Below are positions 1 through 11,042 of a DNA stretch of 64,000 nucleotides, piece by piece. Below the pieces are notes generated by a model. It had not been told where the DNA came from, ran no database searches, and worked only from the letters and a program-made list of their open reading frames with translations. The translations under genes and the position numbers were made by a program. The DNA is from Alsobacter metallidurans (GTDB lineage: Bacteria; Pseudomonadota; Alphaproteobacteria; Rhizobiales; Beijerinckiaceae), in NCBI RefSeq assembly GCF_014636935.1, contig NZ_BMES01000001.1, forward strand, positions 496,001 to 560,000, written 5' to 3'. How positions within the stretch are numbered: position 1 is the stretch's first letter; each line of letters begins with the position of its first letter.

Positions 1-391
1 CCAGAAACGGCCAGCGCCGGCGCGCGATGGCGAACTTCTCATGCGAAAAATTGGTGATCGCCCAGGTCGGCACGCCGTGCTGGCGCAGCCGCTCCAGCAG
101 CACGACGCTGCCATGGACCACGTCCGCCACCGTCTCGACCCAGCGCTCGTCAAAGGCGCGGATTTCGTCTGCGAGGTCGGGATGCCGCTCGGTCAAAATC
201 GCGACCGCATCCGCGAAGGGGCGGCCCCGGTCCTGCTCGATGTTCCAGGCCGGCGTGCACACCTCGCCCAGAAACCACTCCATGCGGTCCGGGTCCGGGA
301 TGATCTTGCGGTAGAGATACCGGGGATTCCAGTCGAGCAGCACTTCGCCGATGTCGAAGACCACCTGCGTTGGGTTCTGCGAAGCCTCCAT
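1..391 (-). CDS. HAD-superfamily hydrolase (C-terminus beyond window)
   Basis: Only the first 130 codons are present; the gene runs off the left edge. Residues 10-21 read VVFDIGEVLLDW, the motif-I region of HAD subfamily IA. The second motif-I position is Gly rather than Asp (D-I-G-E-V), as in YihX-like sugar-phosphate phosphatases and haloacid-dehalogenase relatives. A motif-II-like stretch AITNFS lies near residue 115. The ATG sits two bases after the upp stop, so the two are almost certainly co-transcribed. As the last gene of the uracil/nucleoside run it may remove phosphate from a pathway intermediate; that is inference from position only. Substrate unknown. Confidence 0.8.
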   Translation of the reverse strand, partial: MEASQNPTQVVFDIGEVLLDWNPRYLYRKIIPDPDRMEWFLGEVCTPAWNIEQDRGRPFADAVAILTERHPDLADEIRAFDERWVETVADVVHGSVVLLERLRQHGVPTWAITNFSHEKFAIARRRWPFL

Positions 392-393
392 GG

Positions 394-1038
<645 letters not shown>

Positions 1039-1093
1039 GGCGACCTCGATCAACCGGAATCGGATGCGCGCACCATAGCGCGACGGACAAAAA

Positions 1094-2352
1094 CTAAAAC
1101 ACCGTGCCGTCGCTGATCACCATGATCGGCGGCGGGCCGCCCGGCCGCTTCTCCCGCGCGATGCGCCGCCCGGCCGCCCAAGTGCCGCCTTCCAGCGCCT
1201 TGGCGAGCGGAAACTGCTCGGGCGTGAGCCCCAGGCGGCTGCGGATCAGCCCCGCGACGTCGTCCAGCAGCGCCACCGTGAGGGCGCGCCATTCCACCAC
1301 CAGGGTGGAATCCGCCGGATGGGGCCGCTCCGCTTCGTTCGGGTCCTTCAGCGCCAGAACGCCCGCGTCCACGAAGAGGCCGCCATTGCGGTACTCGGCC
1401 AGGCCCGTGAGCGCATCCACCCCGGACACGCCCACGCCCGCCGCCTGCAGCGGCTCGATCAACGAATAGGCCAGCCATTGCGAGAGCTTGTGGAACGGCA
1501 GCAGCCCGGTGGTCGCGTCGTCGGTCACGAGGCTCGGATGCCGCCACGTGTCGCCGAGATCGACGCCGCCGAGCGCGATGCGCCCAGGCCAGATCGGGCC
1601 GAGATGCCCCAGCAGCGCCGCGAGAATCGCTTCCGCCGGGAGGAGGCCGCCCTCGACCTGCGCGGCGAGATGGTCAAAGAGCCCGCCCGGGCGCGCCTCG
1701 TCATGCCGGGCGAACACCGCCGGTCGCCCGAGCGCTGCGCGGCCCAGGCGCCGGAGCAGGTCGACCCGGCCCTCGAGACCGACCATCGGATTGCGCGGGT
1801 CGATCTGGAAGCCGGCCGCAACCTCGTTGACCTGGAGCGCCGCGAGCCGGCTGGCGTCAGCGCGTAGCGGCTCGCCCGGCCGGGCGGAAAACAGCCCGGA
1901 CGCGAACATGTAGAAGCTCGCCACCGCGAGCCCTTCCGAGCGCGCGAAGCGCTCCCCGCTGGCCGCTTCGAGATAGGACCAGTCCGGCCCCGCGCCGGCG
2001 TCCAGCAACACGCTCACGATGGCGAGGTCGAACGCCGCCCGCGCCCGGGCGGCGTCTGACGGCCAGGGCGTGTCTCGGTCCAGCGTCGCCCAGCGGTCGA
2101 AGCCGCCGGCCGCGAAATGCCGCCAGCGGGCGTGAAACGGAACCTGGAAGGTCGGGTAGTTGCGCCGGATCGTGTCGAGCACATAGTCGGCGCAGCGGCA
2201 GAGCCTGCCGGAATCGACAGTGAAATGCGGCAGCTCGCCCGCGACGCCGAGCGCCAGCATGCGGTGCGCCCGCTCGCGAACCGCGCGCGGCGACAGCAAC
2301 CCGCGCGCCAGCGCGGCGTCTGCGCCCGGCTCTGCCCCGGCGGCTCCGCTCA

Positions 2353-2353
<1 letters not shown>
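1094..2353 (-). CDS. URC4/Urg3 family protein (DUF1688), uracil catabolism
   Basis: A 419-residue protein recognised as the DUF1688 (URC4/Urg3) family, for example by its conserved N-terminal segment with RRNYP and [10 protein letters not shown] and by the central [12 protein letters not shown]. In the yeast URC pathway, URC4 is required for uracil breakdown through ribosylurea, but its chemistry is not established. The ATG at 2353 overlaps the URC1 stop as TGATG, which implies translational coupling; an in-frame TTG three bases upstream is a poorer choice. Its place between URC1 and upp strongly supports a shared pathway. Confidence 0.88.
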
Positions 2354-3615
<1,262 letters not shown>

Positions 3616-3649
3616 GCGCGTCTCTGGCGGCCCACGCCGCCGGGCGTGA

Positions 3650-3667
3650 GATCGATTGAAAACGATC
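3650..3667. promoter_or_regulatory. Inverted repeat upstream of URC1 (possible operator)
   Basis: GATCG, eight bases, CGATC, lying in the 86-bp gap between deoB and URC1, 35 bases upstream of the URC1 start. The half-sites are short, so this could be chance; it is the only symmetric element I see in this gap. Confidence 0.2.
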
Positions 3668-3701
3668 GTCTGCCGACGTTACGGTCCCGTCAACGGCGCC
3701 G

Positions 3702-4922
3702 TCAAAGCCAGCTTCGGCCGGGTCCGTGCACGGGCAGGCCGAGCAGCGCGGCGGCGGTCTCGCCGATATCCGCGAAGGTCTCGCGTCGCCCGATCGAACC
3801 CGGCGCCACGCCCGGCCCGAAGCACAGGATCGGCGTGTGCTCGCGCGTGTGGTCGGTGCCGCGCCAGGTCGGATCGTTGCCGTGGTCGGCCGTGAGGACC
3901 ACGAGGTCGCCCGGCCGCAGCCGCGCCTCCAGCTCCGGCAGGCGCGCGTCGAAGGCTTCCAGCGCGGCCGCATAGCCGGGCACGTCGCGCCGGTGGCCGA
4001 ACTCGCTGTCGAAGTCGACGAAGTTGGCGAACAGGAAGCCGCCATTGGCGAGCGTGTCGACTTCGCCCAGCAGGGCGTCGAACAACGCCATGTTGCCGGC
4101 CGCCTTCACCTCGCGGCCCGTGCCCCGGTGGGCGAAGATGTCGCCGATCTTGCCGACCGTCACGACGGCGCGCCCGGCCTTTGCGGCACGGTCCAGGATC
4201 GTGCCGGCCGGCGGCGGAATGGCGAAATCCTTGCGGCGGGGCGTACGCACGAAGCCGGTGTTGGCGTCGCCCGTGAATGGGCGCGCGATCACCCGGCCGA
4301 TGCGCAAAGGATCGCACAGCCGCCGCCCGATGCGGCAGAGCTCGTAGAGGCGCTCGAGCCCGAAAACCTGCTCGTGGGCGGCGATCTGCAGCACGGAATC
4401 CACGGAGGTGTAGCAGATGGGCTTGCCTGTCCGCATATGCTCGGCCCCGAGCTCGTCCAGGATCTCGGTGCCGGACGCGTGTTTGTCGCCGAGGATGCCA
4501 GGCAGCGCCCCTTCGCGGATCAGCGCGGCCGTCAGGTCCGGCGGGAAGCTCGGTTGCGTATCAGGGAAATAGCCCCAGGCAAAATCCACCGGCGTTCCGG
4601 CGATCTCCCAATGGCCCGACGGCGTGTCCTTGCCGCGCGACGTCTCGACGCCGTAGCCCCATTGGCCGCGAACGGGGCCCTCGGCCGGATCGGCCGCCCA
4701 GCGTCGGCCCGTGGACGCTTGGGCGGCCAGGCCCAGGCCGAGCCGCGTCATGAAGGGCAGCCGCAGCGGTCCGGCGCGCAAACCGGCACGGTCGCCAGCG
4801 CCGGCCGCGCAGGCCTCCGCAATGTGGCCGAGCGTGTCGGCCCCGACATCCCCATAGGCGGCTGCGTCTTCCGCGCCGCCGCAGCCCACCGAGTCGAGCA
4901 CGATCACAAAGACGCGGCTCAC
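3702..4922 (-). CDS. deoB: Phosphopentomutase
   Basis: Interconverts ribose-1-phosphate (or deoxyribose-1-phosphate) and the 5-phosphate, linking nucleoside phosphorolysis to central metabolism. The 406 residues match the DeoB length. Visible family features: metal-binding VLDSVGCGG at 8-16, the catalytic-threonine region [11 protein letters not shown] near 95-105, and metal ligands in [13 protein letters not shown] and [11 protein letters not shown] in the C-terminal half. The ATG overlaps the stop of the upstream yejF-like gene (ATGA), tying a transporter ATPase to sugar-phosphate metabolism. Regulation is not evident; transcription probably comes from upstream. Confidence 0.96.
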   Translation of the reverse strand: MSRVFVIVLDSVGCGGAEDAAAYGDVGADTLGHIAEACAAGAGDRAGLRAGPLRLPFMTRLGLGLAAQASTGRRWAADPAEGPVRGQWGYGVETSRGKDTPSGHWEIAGTPVDFAWGYFPDTQPSFPPDLTAALIREGALPGILGDKHASGTEILDELGAEHMRTGKPICYTSVDSVLQIAAHEQVFGLERLYELCRIGRRLCDPLRIGRVIARPFTGDANTGFVRTPRRKDFAIPPPAGTILDRAAKAGRAVVTVGKIGDIFAHRGTGREVKAAGNMALFDALLGEVDTLANGGFLFANFVDFDSEFGHRRDVPGYAAALEAFDARLPELEARLRPGDLVVLTADHGNDPTWRGTDHTREHTPILCFGPGVAPGSIGRRETFADIGETAAALLGLPVHGPGRSWL

Positions 4923-6550
4923 TCGCGCACCACGCCGGAGTCGGCCGTCTCGAGGTTGAACGCCGCCGCGAACAGGGCGCGCGTGTAGTCGGTCTTTGGA
5001 TGGGCGAACAGCTCGGCGGCCGGGCCCTGCTCCACCACCTTGCCGTTCTGCATGACGATGACCTCGTTGGCGAGCGCCCGCACGACCCGCAGGTCGTGGC
5101 TGATGAACATGTAGGCGAGGTTGCGCCGCTGCTGCAGGTCGCGCAACAGGTCCACGATCTGCGCCTGCACGGACATGTCGAGCGCCGAGGTCGGCTCGTC
5201 CAGCACCACGAATTTCGGCTCCAGCGCCATCGCGCGCGCGATCGCGATGCGCTGGCGCTGGCCGCCCGAGAATTCGTGCGGGTAGCGGTCCATGGAGGCT
5301 GGGTCGAGCCCCACGTCGAGCAGCGCGCGGGCGATCACCTCGCGGCGCGCCTCGTAGCTCTGGCGCTGGTCCAGCGCGTCCAGCCCCTCGCCGACGATGT
5401 CGGCCACGGACAGGCGCGGCGACAGCGAGCCGTAGGGATCCTGGAACACGATCTGCATGTCGCGCCGCAGCGGCCGCATGGCCTTGCTGTTGAGGCCGTC
5501 CAGCCGCTGGCCGAGATACACGATCAGCCCCTGCGAGGAGATCAGCCGCAGCATCGCCAGCCCGAGCGTGGTCTTGCCCGAGCCGCTCTCGCCCACCACC
5601 CCGACGGTCTCTCCCTCGCGCACCGCGATCGTGATGCCGTCCACCGCCTTCACGTGGCTGACGACCTTTTTGAAGAAGCCCTTGCGGATCGGGAACCAGA
5701 CCCGAAGGTCCTGCGCCTCCACGATCACGGGAGCGCCCGTCTTGGGCGGTTCGGGCCGGCCCTTGGGCTCGGCGGCCAGCAGCTTGCGCGTGTAGGCGTG
5801 CTGCGGGTTGTCGAACACCTGCGCGACCGGGCCGTGCTCGACGATCTGGCCGTTGGTCATCACGCAGACCCGGTCGGCGATCTTGCGCACGATGCCGAGA
5901 TCATGGGTGATGAACAGCATCGCCATGCCGTTTTCGGTCTTGAGGCGCGCGAGCAGCTTCAGGATTTGCGCCTGCACGGTGACGTCCAGCGCCGTGGTGG
6001 GCTCGTCTGCGATCAGCAGGTCCGGCGCGTTCGCGAGAGCCATCGCGATCATCACGCGCTGGCGCTGCCCGCCCGAGAGCTCGTGCGGGTAGGCCCCCAG
6101 CCGCCCTTCGGGATCGCGGATGCCGACCTGGTTCAGCAACTCCACCGTGCGCCGGCGCGCGGCGTCTCCCGAGAGCCCGTTGTGCAAGCCGAGAATCTCG
6201 CCGATCTGCCGCTCGATGGGATGCAGCGGGTTCAGCGACGTCATGGGCTCCTGGAACACCATCGTGATGGCGTTGCCGCGCACCTTGCGCAACTCGTCCT
6301 CGGACGCCGTGAGCAGGTTGCGGCCCTTGAACAGCACCTCGCCGGACGGATGCGACGCCGGCGGATAGCTCAGCAACTTCAGGATCGACAGCGCGCTGAC
6401 GGATTTGCCCGACCCGGACTCGCCCACCAGCGCCACCGTCTCGCCGGCATGCACGTCGAACGACACGTGGTCCACCGCGGTGGTGGTCTTGCCGCCCTGG
6501 CGGAACACGACCGAGAGGTCGCGGACGGAGAGGAGGGGGGCGTCGCTCAT
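4919..6550 (-). CDS. ABC transporter, fused double ATP-binding protein (YejF type)
   Basis: A 543-residue protein with two complete ABC cassettes. The N-terminal cassette has Walker A GESGSGKS (~42-49) and signature LSGGQRQRV (~158); the C-terminal cassette has GESGSGKT (~320) and FSGGQRQRI (~430). Each is followed by a Walker B ending in DEPT and by the oligopeptide-transporter C-terminal segment. It energises import through YejB and YejE. The ATG overlaps the yejE stop, and its own stop overlaps deoB. YejABEF in E. coli imports peptides and the peptide-nucleotide microcin C; the substrate here is unknown. Confidence 0.93.
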   Translation of the reverse strand: MSDAPLLSVRDLSVVFRQGGKTTTAVDHVSFDVHAGETVALVGESGSGKSVSALSILKLLSYPPASHPSGEVLFKGRNLLTASEDELRKVRGNAITMVFQEPMTSLNPLHPIERQIGEILGLHNGLSGDAARRRTVELLNQVGIRDPEGRLGAYPHELSGGQRQRVMIAMALANAPDLLIADEPTTALDVTVQAQILKLLARLKTENGMAMLFITHDLGIVRKIADRVCVMTNGQIVEHGPVAQVFDNPQHAYTRKLLAAEPKGRPEPPKTGAPVIVEAQDLRVWFPIRKGFFKKVVSHVKAVDGITIAVREGETVGVVGESGSGKTTLGLAMLRLISSQGLIVYLGQRLDGLNSKAMRPLRRDMQIVFQDPYGSLSPRLSVADIVGEGLDALDQRQSYEARREVIARALLDVGLDPASMDRYPHEFSGGQRQRIAIARAMALEPKFVVLDEPTSALDMSVQAQIVDLLRDLQQRRNLAYMFISHDLRVVRALANEVIVMQNGKVVEQGPAAELFAHPKTDYTRALFAAAFNLETADSGVVRE

Positions 6551-7746
6551 CCGAACGTCTTCCGCGGGTCAAAGGCGTCGCGCACGGCCTCGCCGATGAA
6601 GATCAGCAGCGACAGCATGATGGCGATCACCGAGAAGCCCGTCAGGCCGAGCCATGGCGCCGAGATGTTGCTCTTGCCCTGCAGCAGCAGCTCGCCCAGC
6701 GAGGGCGAGCCCGGCGGCAGGCCGAACCCCAGGAAGTCGAGCGACGTGAGCGTTGTGATCGAGCCGTTCAGAATGAACGGCAGGAACGTCATGGTGGCGA
6801 CCATGGCGTTGGGCAGCACGTGCTTCACCATGATCCTGGCGTCGCTCAGCCCCAGCGCCCGCGCGGCGCGCACATAGTCGAAGTTGCGGGCGCGCAGGAA
6901 CTCGGCCCGGACCACGTGCACCAGCGCCACCCAGGAAAACAGCAGCAGGATGCCGAGCAGCGTGAAGAACGACGGCTGAAAGAAGTTCGACAGGATCATC
7001 AGCAGATACAGCGACGGGATCGCCGACCAGATCTCGATGACGCGCTGGAAATAGAGGTCCACGCGCCCGCCGAAGTAGCCCTGGATCGCGCCCGCCATGA
7101 TGCCGATCACGGACGAGATCGCGGCCAGGATAAGCCCGAACAGCACCGACAGCCGGAACCCGTAGATCACGCGCGCCAGGACGTCGCGGCCGCCGTCGTC
7201 GGTGCCGAGCCAGTTCCATTCGAGGTCGCGGCAGCCGAGCGCCTTGCCGGCGGCGTCCGGCCCCGCCCGCTTCTCGGCGACGGGCCGGCAGACCTCGTCC
7301 TTCAGCGACCAGGTCGGCGCAGCCGGCGCTGCGGTAGGCAGGTCGAGATTGATGGTGTTCGAGGCAAAGCGGATCGGCGGCCACAGCGCCCAGCCGTGCT
7401 CGGCGATCTCCTTCACGATCACGGGGTCGCGATAGTCCGTCTGCGCCAGGAAGCCGCCGAACTTCTCCTCCGGGTAGTCCACCGCGATGGGGGCCAGCCA
7501 CTCGCCCTTGTAGCGCACCAGGATCGGGCGATCATTGGCCAGCACCTCCGCGAAGAGGCACAGCACGAACAGCACCATGAAGATCCAGAACGACCAATAG
7601 CCTCGCCGGTTGGCCTTGAAGTTGGCCAGCCGCCGCTCGTTGATGGGCGACAGGCGCAAGAGCCCCTTGCGCGGCAGCGGCGGCGCGAGCGGGCCGCCGG
7701 GGCTCGTCTCGGGCGCGAATGTGCGGGTCGCCACGGGAGCGTCCAT
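6547..7746 (-). CDS. ABC transporter permease (YejE type)
   Basis: Inner-membrane permease of 399 residues. A cytoplasmic N-terminus carrying the OppC-like NERRLANFKANRRGYWS segment (~30-46) precedes the first membrane helix. A ~120-residue periplasmic insertion with WNWLGTDDGGRDV leads into the permease domain, whose coupling loop reads EFLRARNFDYVRAARALG. The open frame extends far upstream inside yejB, but ATG 7746 is chosen because it overlaps the yejB stop as TGATG and gives the usual YejE N-terminus. Confidence 0.92.
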   Translation of the reverse strand: MDAPVATRTFAPETSPGGPLAPPLPRKGLLRLSPINERRLANFKANRRGYWSFWIFMVLFVLCLFAEVLANDRPILVRYKGEWLAPIAVDYPEEKFGGFLAQTDYRDPVIVKEIAEHGWALWPPIRFASNTINLDLPTAAPAAPTWSLKDEVCRPVAEKRAGPDAAGKALGCRDLEWNWLGTDDGGRDVLARVIYGFRLSVLFGLILAAISSVIGIMAGAIQGYFGGRVDLYFQRVIEIWSAIPSLYLLMILSNFFQPSFFTLLGILLLFSWVALVHVVRAEFLRARNFDYVRAARALGLSDARIMVKHVLPNAMVATMTFLPFILNGSITTLTSLDFLGFGLPPGSPSLGELLLQGKSNISAPWLGLTGFSVIAIMLSLLIFIGEAVRDAFDPRKTFG

Positions 7747-8864
7747 CAGACCTCCCGCGTCTCGAAGTCGATCCGCGGATCGATCCACGTATAGGTGAGG
7801 TCGGACAGCAGGTTCACCACCAGCCCGAGCAGCGAGAAGATGTAGAGATTGGCGAACACCACCGCGTAGTCGCGGTTCACGATGCTCTCGAAGGAGAGCA
7901 GCCCCAGCCCGTCCAGCGAGAACACGGTCTCGATCAGCAGCGAGCCGGTGAAGAACGCGTGGATGAACGCGCCCGGGAACCCCGCGATCACGATCAGCAT
8001 GGCGTTGCGGAACACGTGCCCGTAGAGCACCTGCCGCTCGCTCAGGCCCTTCATGCGCGCCGTCAGCACATATTGCTTGCGGATCTCGTCCAGAAACGAG
8101 TTCTTGGTCAGCAGCGTCGCGGTCGCGAAGGCCCCCAGCGCCATGGAGAGGATCGGCAGCGTGATGTGCCGGATGTAGTCCAGCGCCTGCGCCCACCAGG
8201 GCAGCTGCGCGAAGTTCTCGGACGTCAGCCCGCGCAGCGGGAAAAACGGCAGGAAGGACGAGCCCTCGCCAAACAGCACGATCAGCAGGATCGCGAACAG
8301 GAAGCCCGGGATCGCGTAGCCGATGATCACGATCGCGGAGGTCCACGTGTCGAAGCGCGAGCCGTCCTGCACGGCCTTGCGGATACCGAGCGGAATCGAG
8401 ATCGCGTAGCTCAAGAGCGTCATCCAGAGCCCGAGCGAGATCGAGACCGGCAGCTTCTCCTTGATGAGCTGCAGCACGGGCGTGTCGCGGAAGTAGCTCT
8501 TGCCGAAATCAAAGCGCAGGTAGTTCCACAGCATCAAGCCGAAGCGCTCGGGCGCGGGCTTGTCGAAGCCGAACTGCGCCTCCAGCTGCTTGATGAAGGC
8601 CGGGTCCAGCCCCTGCGCGCCGCGATACTTCGACGCCGCCTCGCCGGCCCCGCCGCCCGGCTGGTTTTGCGATCCGCCGGCGAAATCGCCGCCCGCCCCG
8701 CCCGCGATGCGCGAGGTCGCCGACGTGTCGTTGCCCTGCAGCTGCGCCAGCACGCGCTCCACCGGCCCGCCGGGCGCGAACTGCACGATCGTGAACGAGA
8801 TCAGCATGATCCCGAGCAGCGTCGGGATCATCAGCAGGATGCGGCGGGAGACGTAGGCGAACAT
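7746..8864 (-). CDS. ABC transporter permease (YejB type)
   Basis: A 372-residue inner-membrane permease of the DppB/OppB family. The typical N-terminal helix ([18 protein letters not shown], 4-21) is followed by [11 protein letters not shown] and a Gly/Ala-rich periplasmic loop of about 60 residues. The core domain contains [21 protein letters not shown], the coupling helix that contacts the ATPase. It pairs with the downstream YejE-type permease, with a one-base stop/start overlap. Upstream, a palindromic repeat separates it from the solute-binding gene. Confidence 0.92.
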   Translation of the reverse strand: MFAYVSRRILLMIPTLLGIMLISFTIVQFAPGGPVERVLAQLQGNDTSATSRIAGGAGGDFAGGSQNQPGGGAGEAASKYRGAQGLDPAFIKQLEAQFGFDKPAPERFGLMLWNYLRFDFGKSYFRDTPVLQLIKEKLPVSISLGLWMTLLSYAISIPLGIRKAVQDGSRFDTWTSAIVIIGYAIPGFLFAILLIVLFGEGSSFLPFFPLRGLTSENFAQLPWWAQALDYIRHITLPILSMALGAFATATLLTKNSFLDEIRKQYVLTARMKGLSERQVLYGHVFRNAMLIVIAGFPGAFIHAFFTGSLLIETVFSLDGLGLLSFESIVNRDYAVVFANLYIFSLLGLVVNLLSDLTYTWIDPRIDFETREV

Positions 8865-8880
8865 GGAGCTAAGATTCCGC

Positions 8881-8957
8881 CGTCATGGCCGGGCTTGACC
8901 CGGCCATCCACGCCGAGCCCCAGCGCGTGGATCCCCGGGTCAAGCCCGGGGATGACG
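8881..8957. repeat. Palindromic extragenic repeat, gtcatcccc family
   Basis: Outer arms cgtcatggccgggcttgacc and gggtcaagcccggggatgac are imperfect inverted repeats around a short middle segment. Related elements lie at 26815-26891 and 56789-56894. It fills the 129-bp gap between the solute-binding gene and yejB and could form a stable hairpin in the operon mRNA. Confidence 0.75.
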
Positions 8958-8993
8958 GTGGAGAGTTGGCGCGCCCAAGATGGGATTTCCGCA

Positions 8994-11042
8994 TCAAGCC
9001 TTTCCGATTCGCTTGGCCTTGGCCTCGTCATACCACCACGTGCCGGGTGCGCCGCGGGCATATTTCGGCTTGGTCGCCGGCTTGCCGAACATGTCCCAGT
9101 AAGCCAGCCAGTGCGAGGCCTTGTACCACATGGGGATCCAGTAGCGGCTCGCCCGCAGCACGCGGTCCAGAGCCCGGCAGGCGGTGACGAGCTCGGTTCG
9201 CGTGTCGGCCATGAGCGCGGCTTCCACCAGCGCGTCCACGGCCGGATCCTGGATGCCGGCGACGTTGGACGAGCCCGGCGTCCTGGCCGAGGCCGAACCG
9301 AACATCAGCTTCAGCCCTTCGCCCGGCGTGGGCGACATGCCGTAGCGGCGGGACACGATGTCGTAGTCGAACTCGTCCGTGCGCCGCTGGTATTGCGAGG
9401 CGTCCACGATCCGGAAGCGCGGCTCGATGCCGAGCAGCTTCAGGTTCTTGAACAGCGAGCCCGTATGGGGCTGCAGCGAGCCGGAGAAGTCGAGAAACTC
9501 GATTTCGAAAGGTTGCCCATTCGGCAGCCGCAGCGTGGCGCCCTCGCGCTTGAGCCCGGCGTCGCGCAACAACTGGTCCGCGCGTCGCAGGAGGTTGCGG
9601 TCCTGCCCCGACCCGTCCGACACCGGCGGAACGAACGGCGCGCCGAACGCCTCGTCCGGGATCTTGCCGCGCCAGGGCTCCAGCAGGTTGACCTCGTCCG
9701 CGGAGGGCGCCTCTTCGGCCTTCATGTCCGAGTTTTCGAAATACGACGCGGTCCGCTTGTAGACCCCGAACATGATCGTGGCGTTTGTCCATTCGAAGTC
9801 GAACAGCAGCCCCAGCGCCTCGCGCACGCGCCTGTCCTGGAACTTCTCGCGCCGCGTGTTGAAGAACCAGCCCTGCGTGCCCGACGGCGTCTCGTCCGGG
9901 ATTTCCTCGCGCTTCACCCGGCCTTCTTTCACGGCCGGGAAATCGTAGCCGTTCGCCCAGTCGCGCGAGGTGAACTCCTCGCGAAACGTCACGTTGCCGG
10001 CCTTGAACCCTTCCAGCGCGACTTGGCGGTCGCGGTAGTATTCGTAGCGGACGCGCGCGAAATTATTTTGGCCCACATTCACCGGCAGGTCCTTGGCCCA
10101 GTAGTCGGCCACGCGCTCATACTCGATGAAGCGTCCCTGCTCGAAGCGCCCGACCTTGTACGCGCCCGAGCCGAGCGGCGGCTCCTGCGTGGCCTCCTCG
10201 AATGGCTTGGCCGAGTAGTACGCCTTGGAAAAGATCGGCAGCGTCGCGACCGTCAACGGCAGGTCGCGCGAGCGACCCTTGCCGTAGCGCACCACCACGG
10301 TGAGGTCGTCCGGCGCCTCGGCGCTCTCCACCATGCGGATCGTCTGGGCGATCAGCGGGTGGCCCTTCTGCTTCAGCAGCAGAACCGAAAACGCGACATC
10401 CTGCGCGGTGAGCCGCGAGCCATCGTTGAACCGGGCTTCCGGCCGCAGCCGAAACGTTTGCGTCAACCCGTCCTCGGCCGTCACGACGCTGCGGGCCACG
10501 AGCCCGTACAGCGCATCCGGCTCGTCCAGCGCCCGCGCCATGAGGCTGTCGAACAGCATCTCGACCCCGGCCGCGCCGTTGCCCTTGAGCACATAGGCGT
10601 TCAGCGTATCGAAGGTGTCGAACGCCTGGTTGCCGAAGGTGGTGCTGAGCTGCAGCGACACCACGCCGCCCACTGGCGCCTTGGGGTTCACATAGGCGAA
10701 ATACGCGAAGTCCGGCGGATATTTGAGTTCGCCGAAGGTCGAGAGCCCGTGGTGCTCCCCAACAGCCGCCGGCGGCACGACCGGCGTGGCGGGCTCGGCG
10801 GGCGGCGTTTGGGCCTTGGCGCCCGTGCTGCGCCAGCCCGAGGTAGCGAAAAGCAACCCCGCCCCACCGGCCAGCACGGCGCGTCGAGTAGTGGAACCCT
10901 CTCCCGCGAAGCGGGGGAGGGCAGGGAGGGGGCAGTCGCGCGCCGCCATGTCGCCATAGAGGGGCCCGACCGCCCCCTCTGTCGGCTGCGCCGACTTCTC
11001 CCCGGCCGACGCGGGGGAGAGTTTCGTCGCCTGCCGCTTCAC
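8994..11042 (-). CDS. Extracellular solute-binding protein, family 5 (YejA-like), second of two
   Basis: Periplasmic receptor for the adjacent Yej-type ABC importer (SBP_bac_5 fold: FAYFAYVNPKAPVGG near the mature N-terminus, LPLTVATLPIFSK centrally, WIPMWYKASHWLAYWD near the C-terminus). GTG 11042 overlaps the upstream stop as GTGA and gives 682 residues. The next in-frame ATG at 10949 gives 651. Either way the true signal sequence (TTRRAVLAGGAGLLFA) is preceded by a stretch of odd coding potential that is a translated palindromic repeat (10898-11030). The RR motif could be read by Tat. Function firm; start uncertain. Confidence 0.88.
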   Translation of the reverse strand: MKRQATKLSPASAGEKSAQPTEGAVGPLYGDMAARDCPLPALPRFAGEGSTTRRAVLAGGAGLLFATSGWRSTGAKAQTPPAEPATPVVPPAAVGEHHGLSTFGELKYPPDFAYFAYVNPKAPVGGVVSLQLSTTFGNQAFDTFDTLNAYVLKGNGAAGVEMLFDSLMARALDEPDALYGLVARSVVTAEDGLTQTFRLRPEARFNDGSRLTAQDVAFSVLLLKQKGHPLIAQTIRMVESAEAPDDLTVVVRYGKGRSRDLPLTVATLPIFSKAYYSAKPFEEATQEPPLGSGAYKVGRFEQGRFIEYERVADYWAKDLPVNVGQNNFARVRYEYYRDRQVALEGFKAGNVTFREEFTSRDWANGYDFPAVKEGRVKREEIPDETPSGTQGWFFNTRREKFQDRRVREALGLLFDFEWTNATIMFGVYKRTASYFENSDMKAEEAPSADEVNLLEPWRGKIPDEAFGAPFVPPVSDGSGQDRNLLRRADQLLRDAGLKREGATLRLPNGQPFEIEFLDFSGSLQPHTGSLFKNLKLLGIEPRFRIVDASQYQRRTDEFDYDIVSRRYGMSPTPGEGLKLMFGSASARTPGSSNVAGIQDPAVDALVEAALMADTRTELVTACRALDRVLRASRYWIPMWYKASHWLAYWDMFGKPATKPKYARGAPGTWWYDEAKAKRIGKA
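10898..11030. repeat. Palindromic repeat overlapping the 5' end of the second solute-binding gene
   Basis: A cctctcccgc / gcgggggagg hairpin at 10898-10920 and further ccccctct and ctccccggcc segments resemble the gap elements at 19713-19835 and 60723-60842. Here the element lies inside an open frame that starts with a GTGA overlap, so it either encodes a long cytoplasmic pre-signal segment or is an untranslated spacer. Confidence 0.6.
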
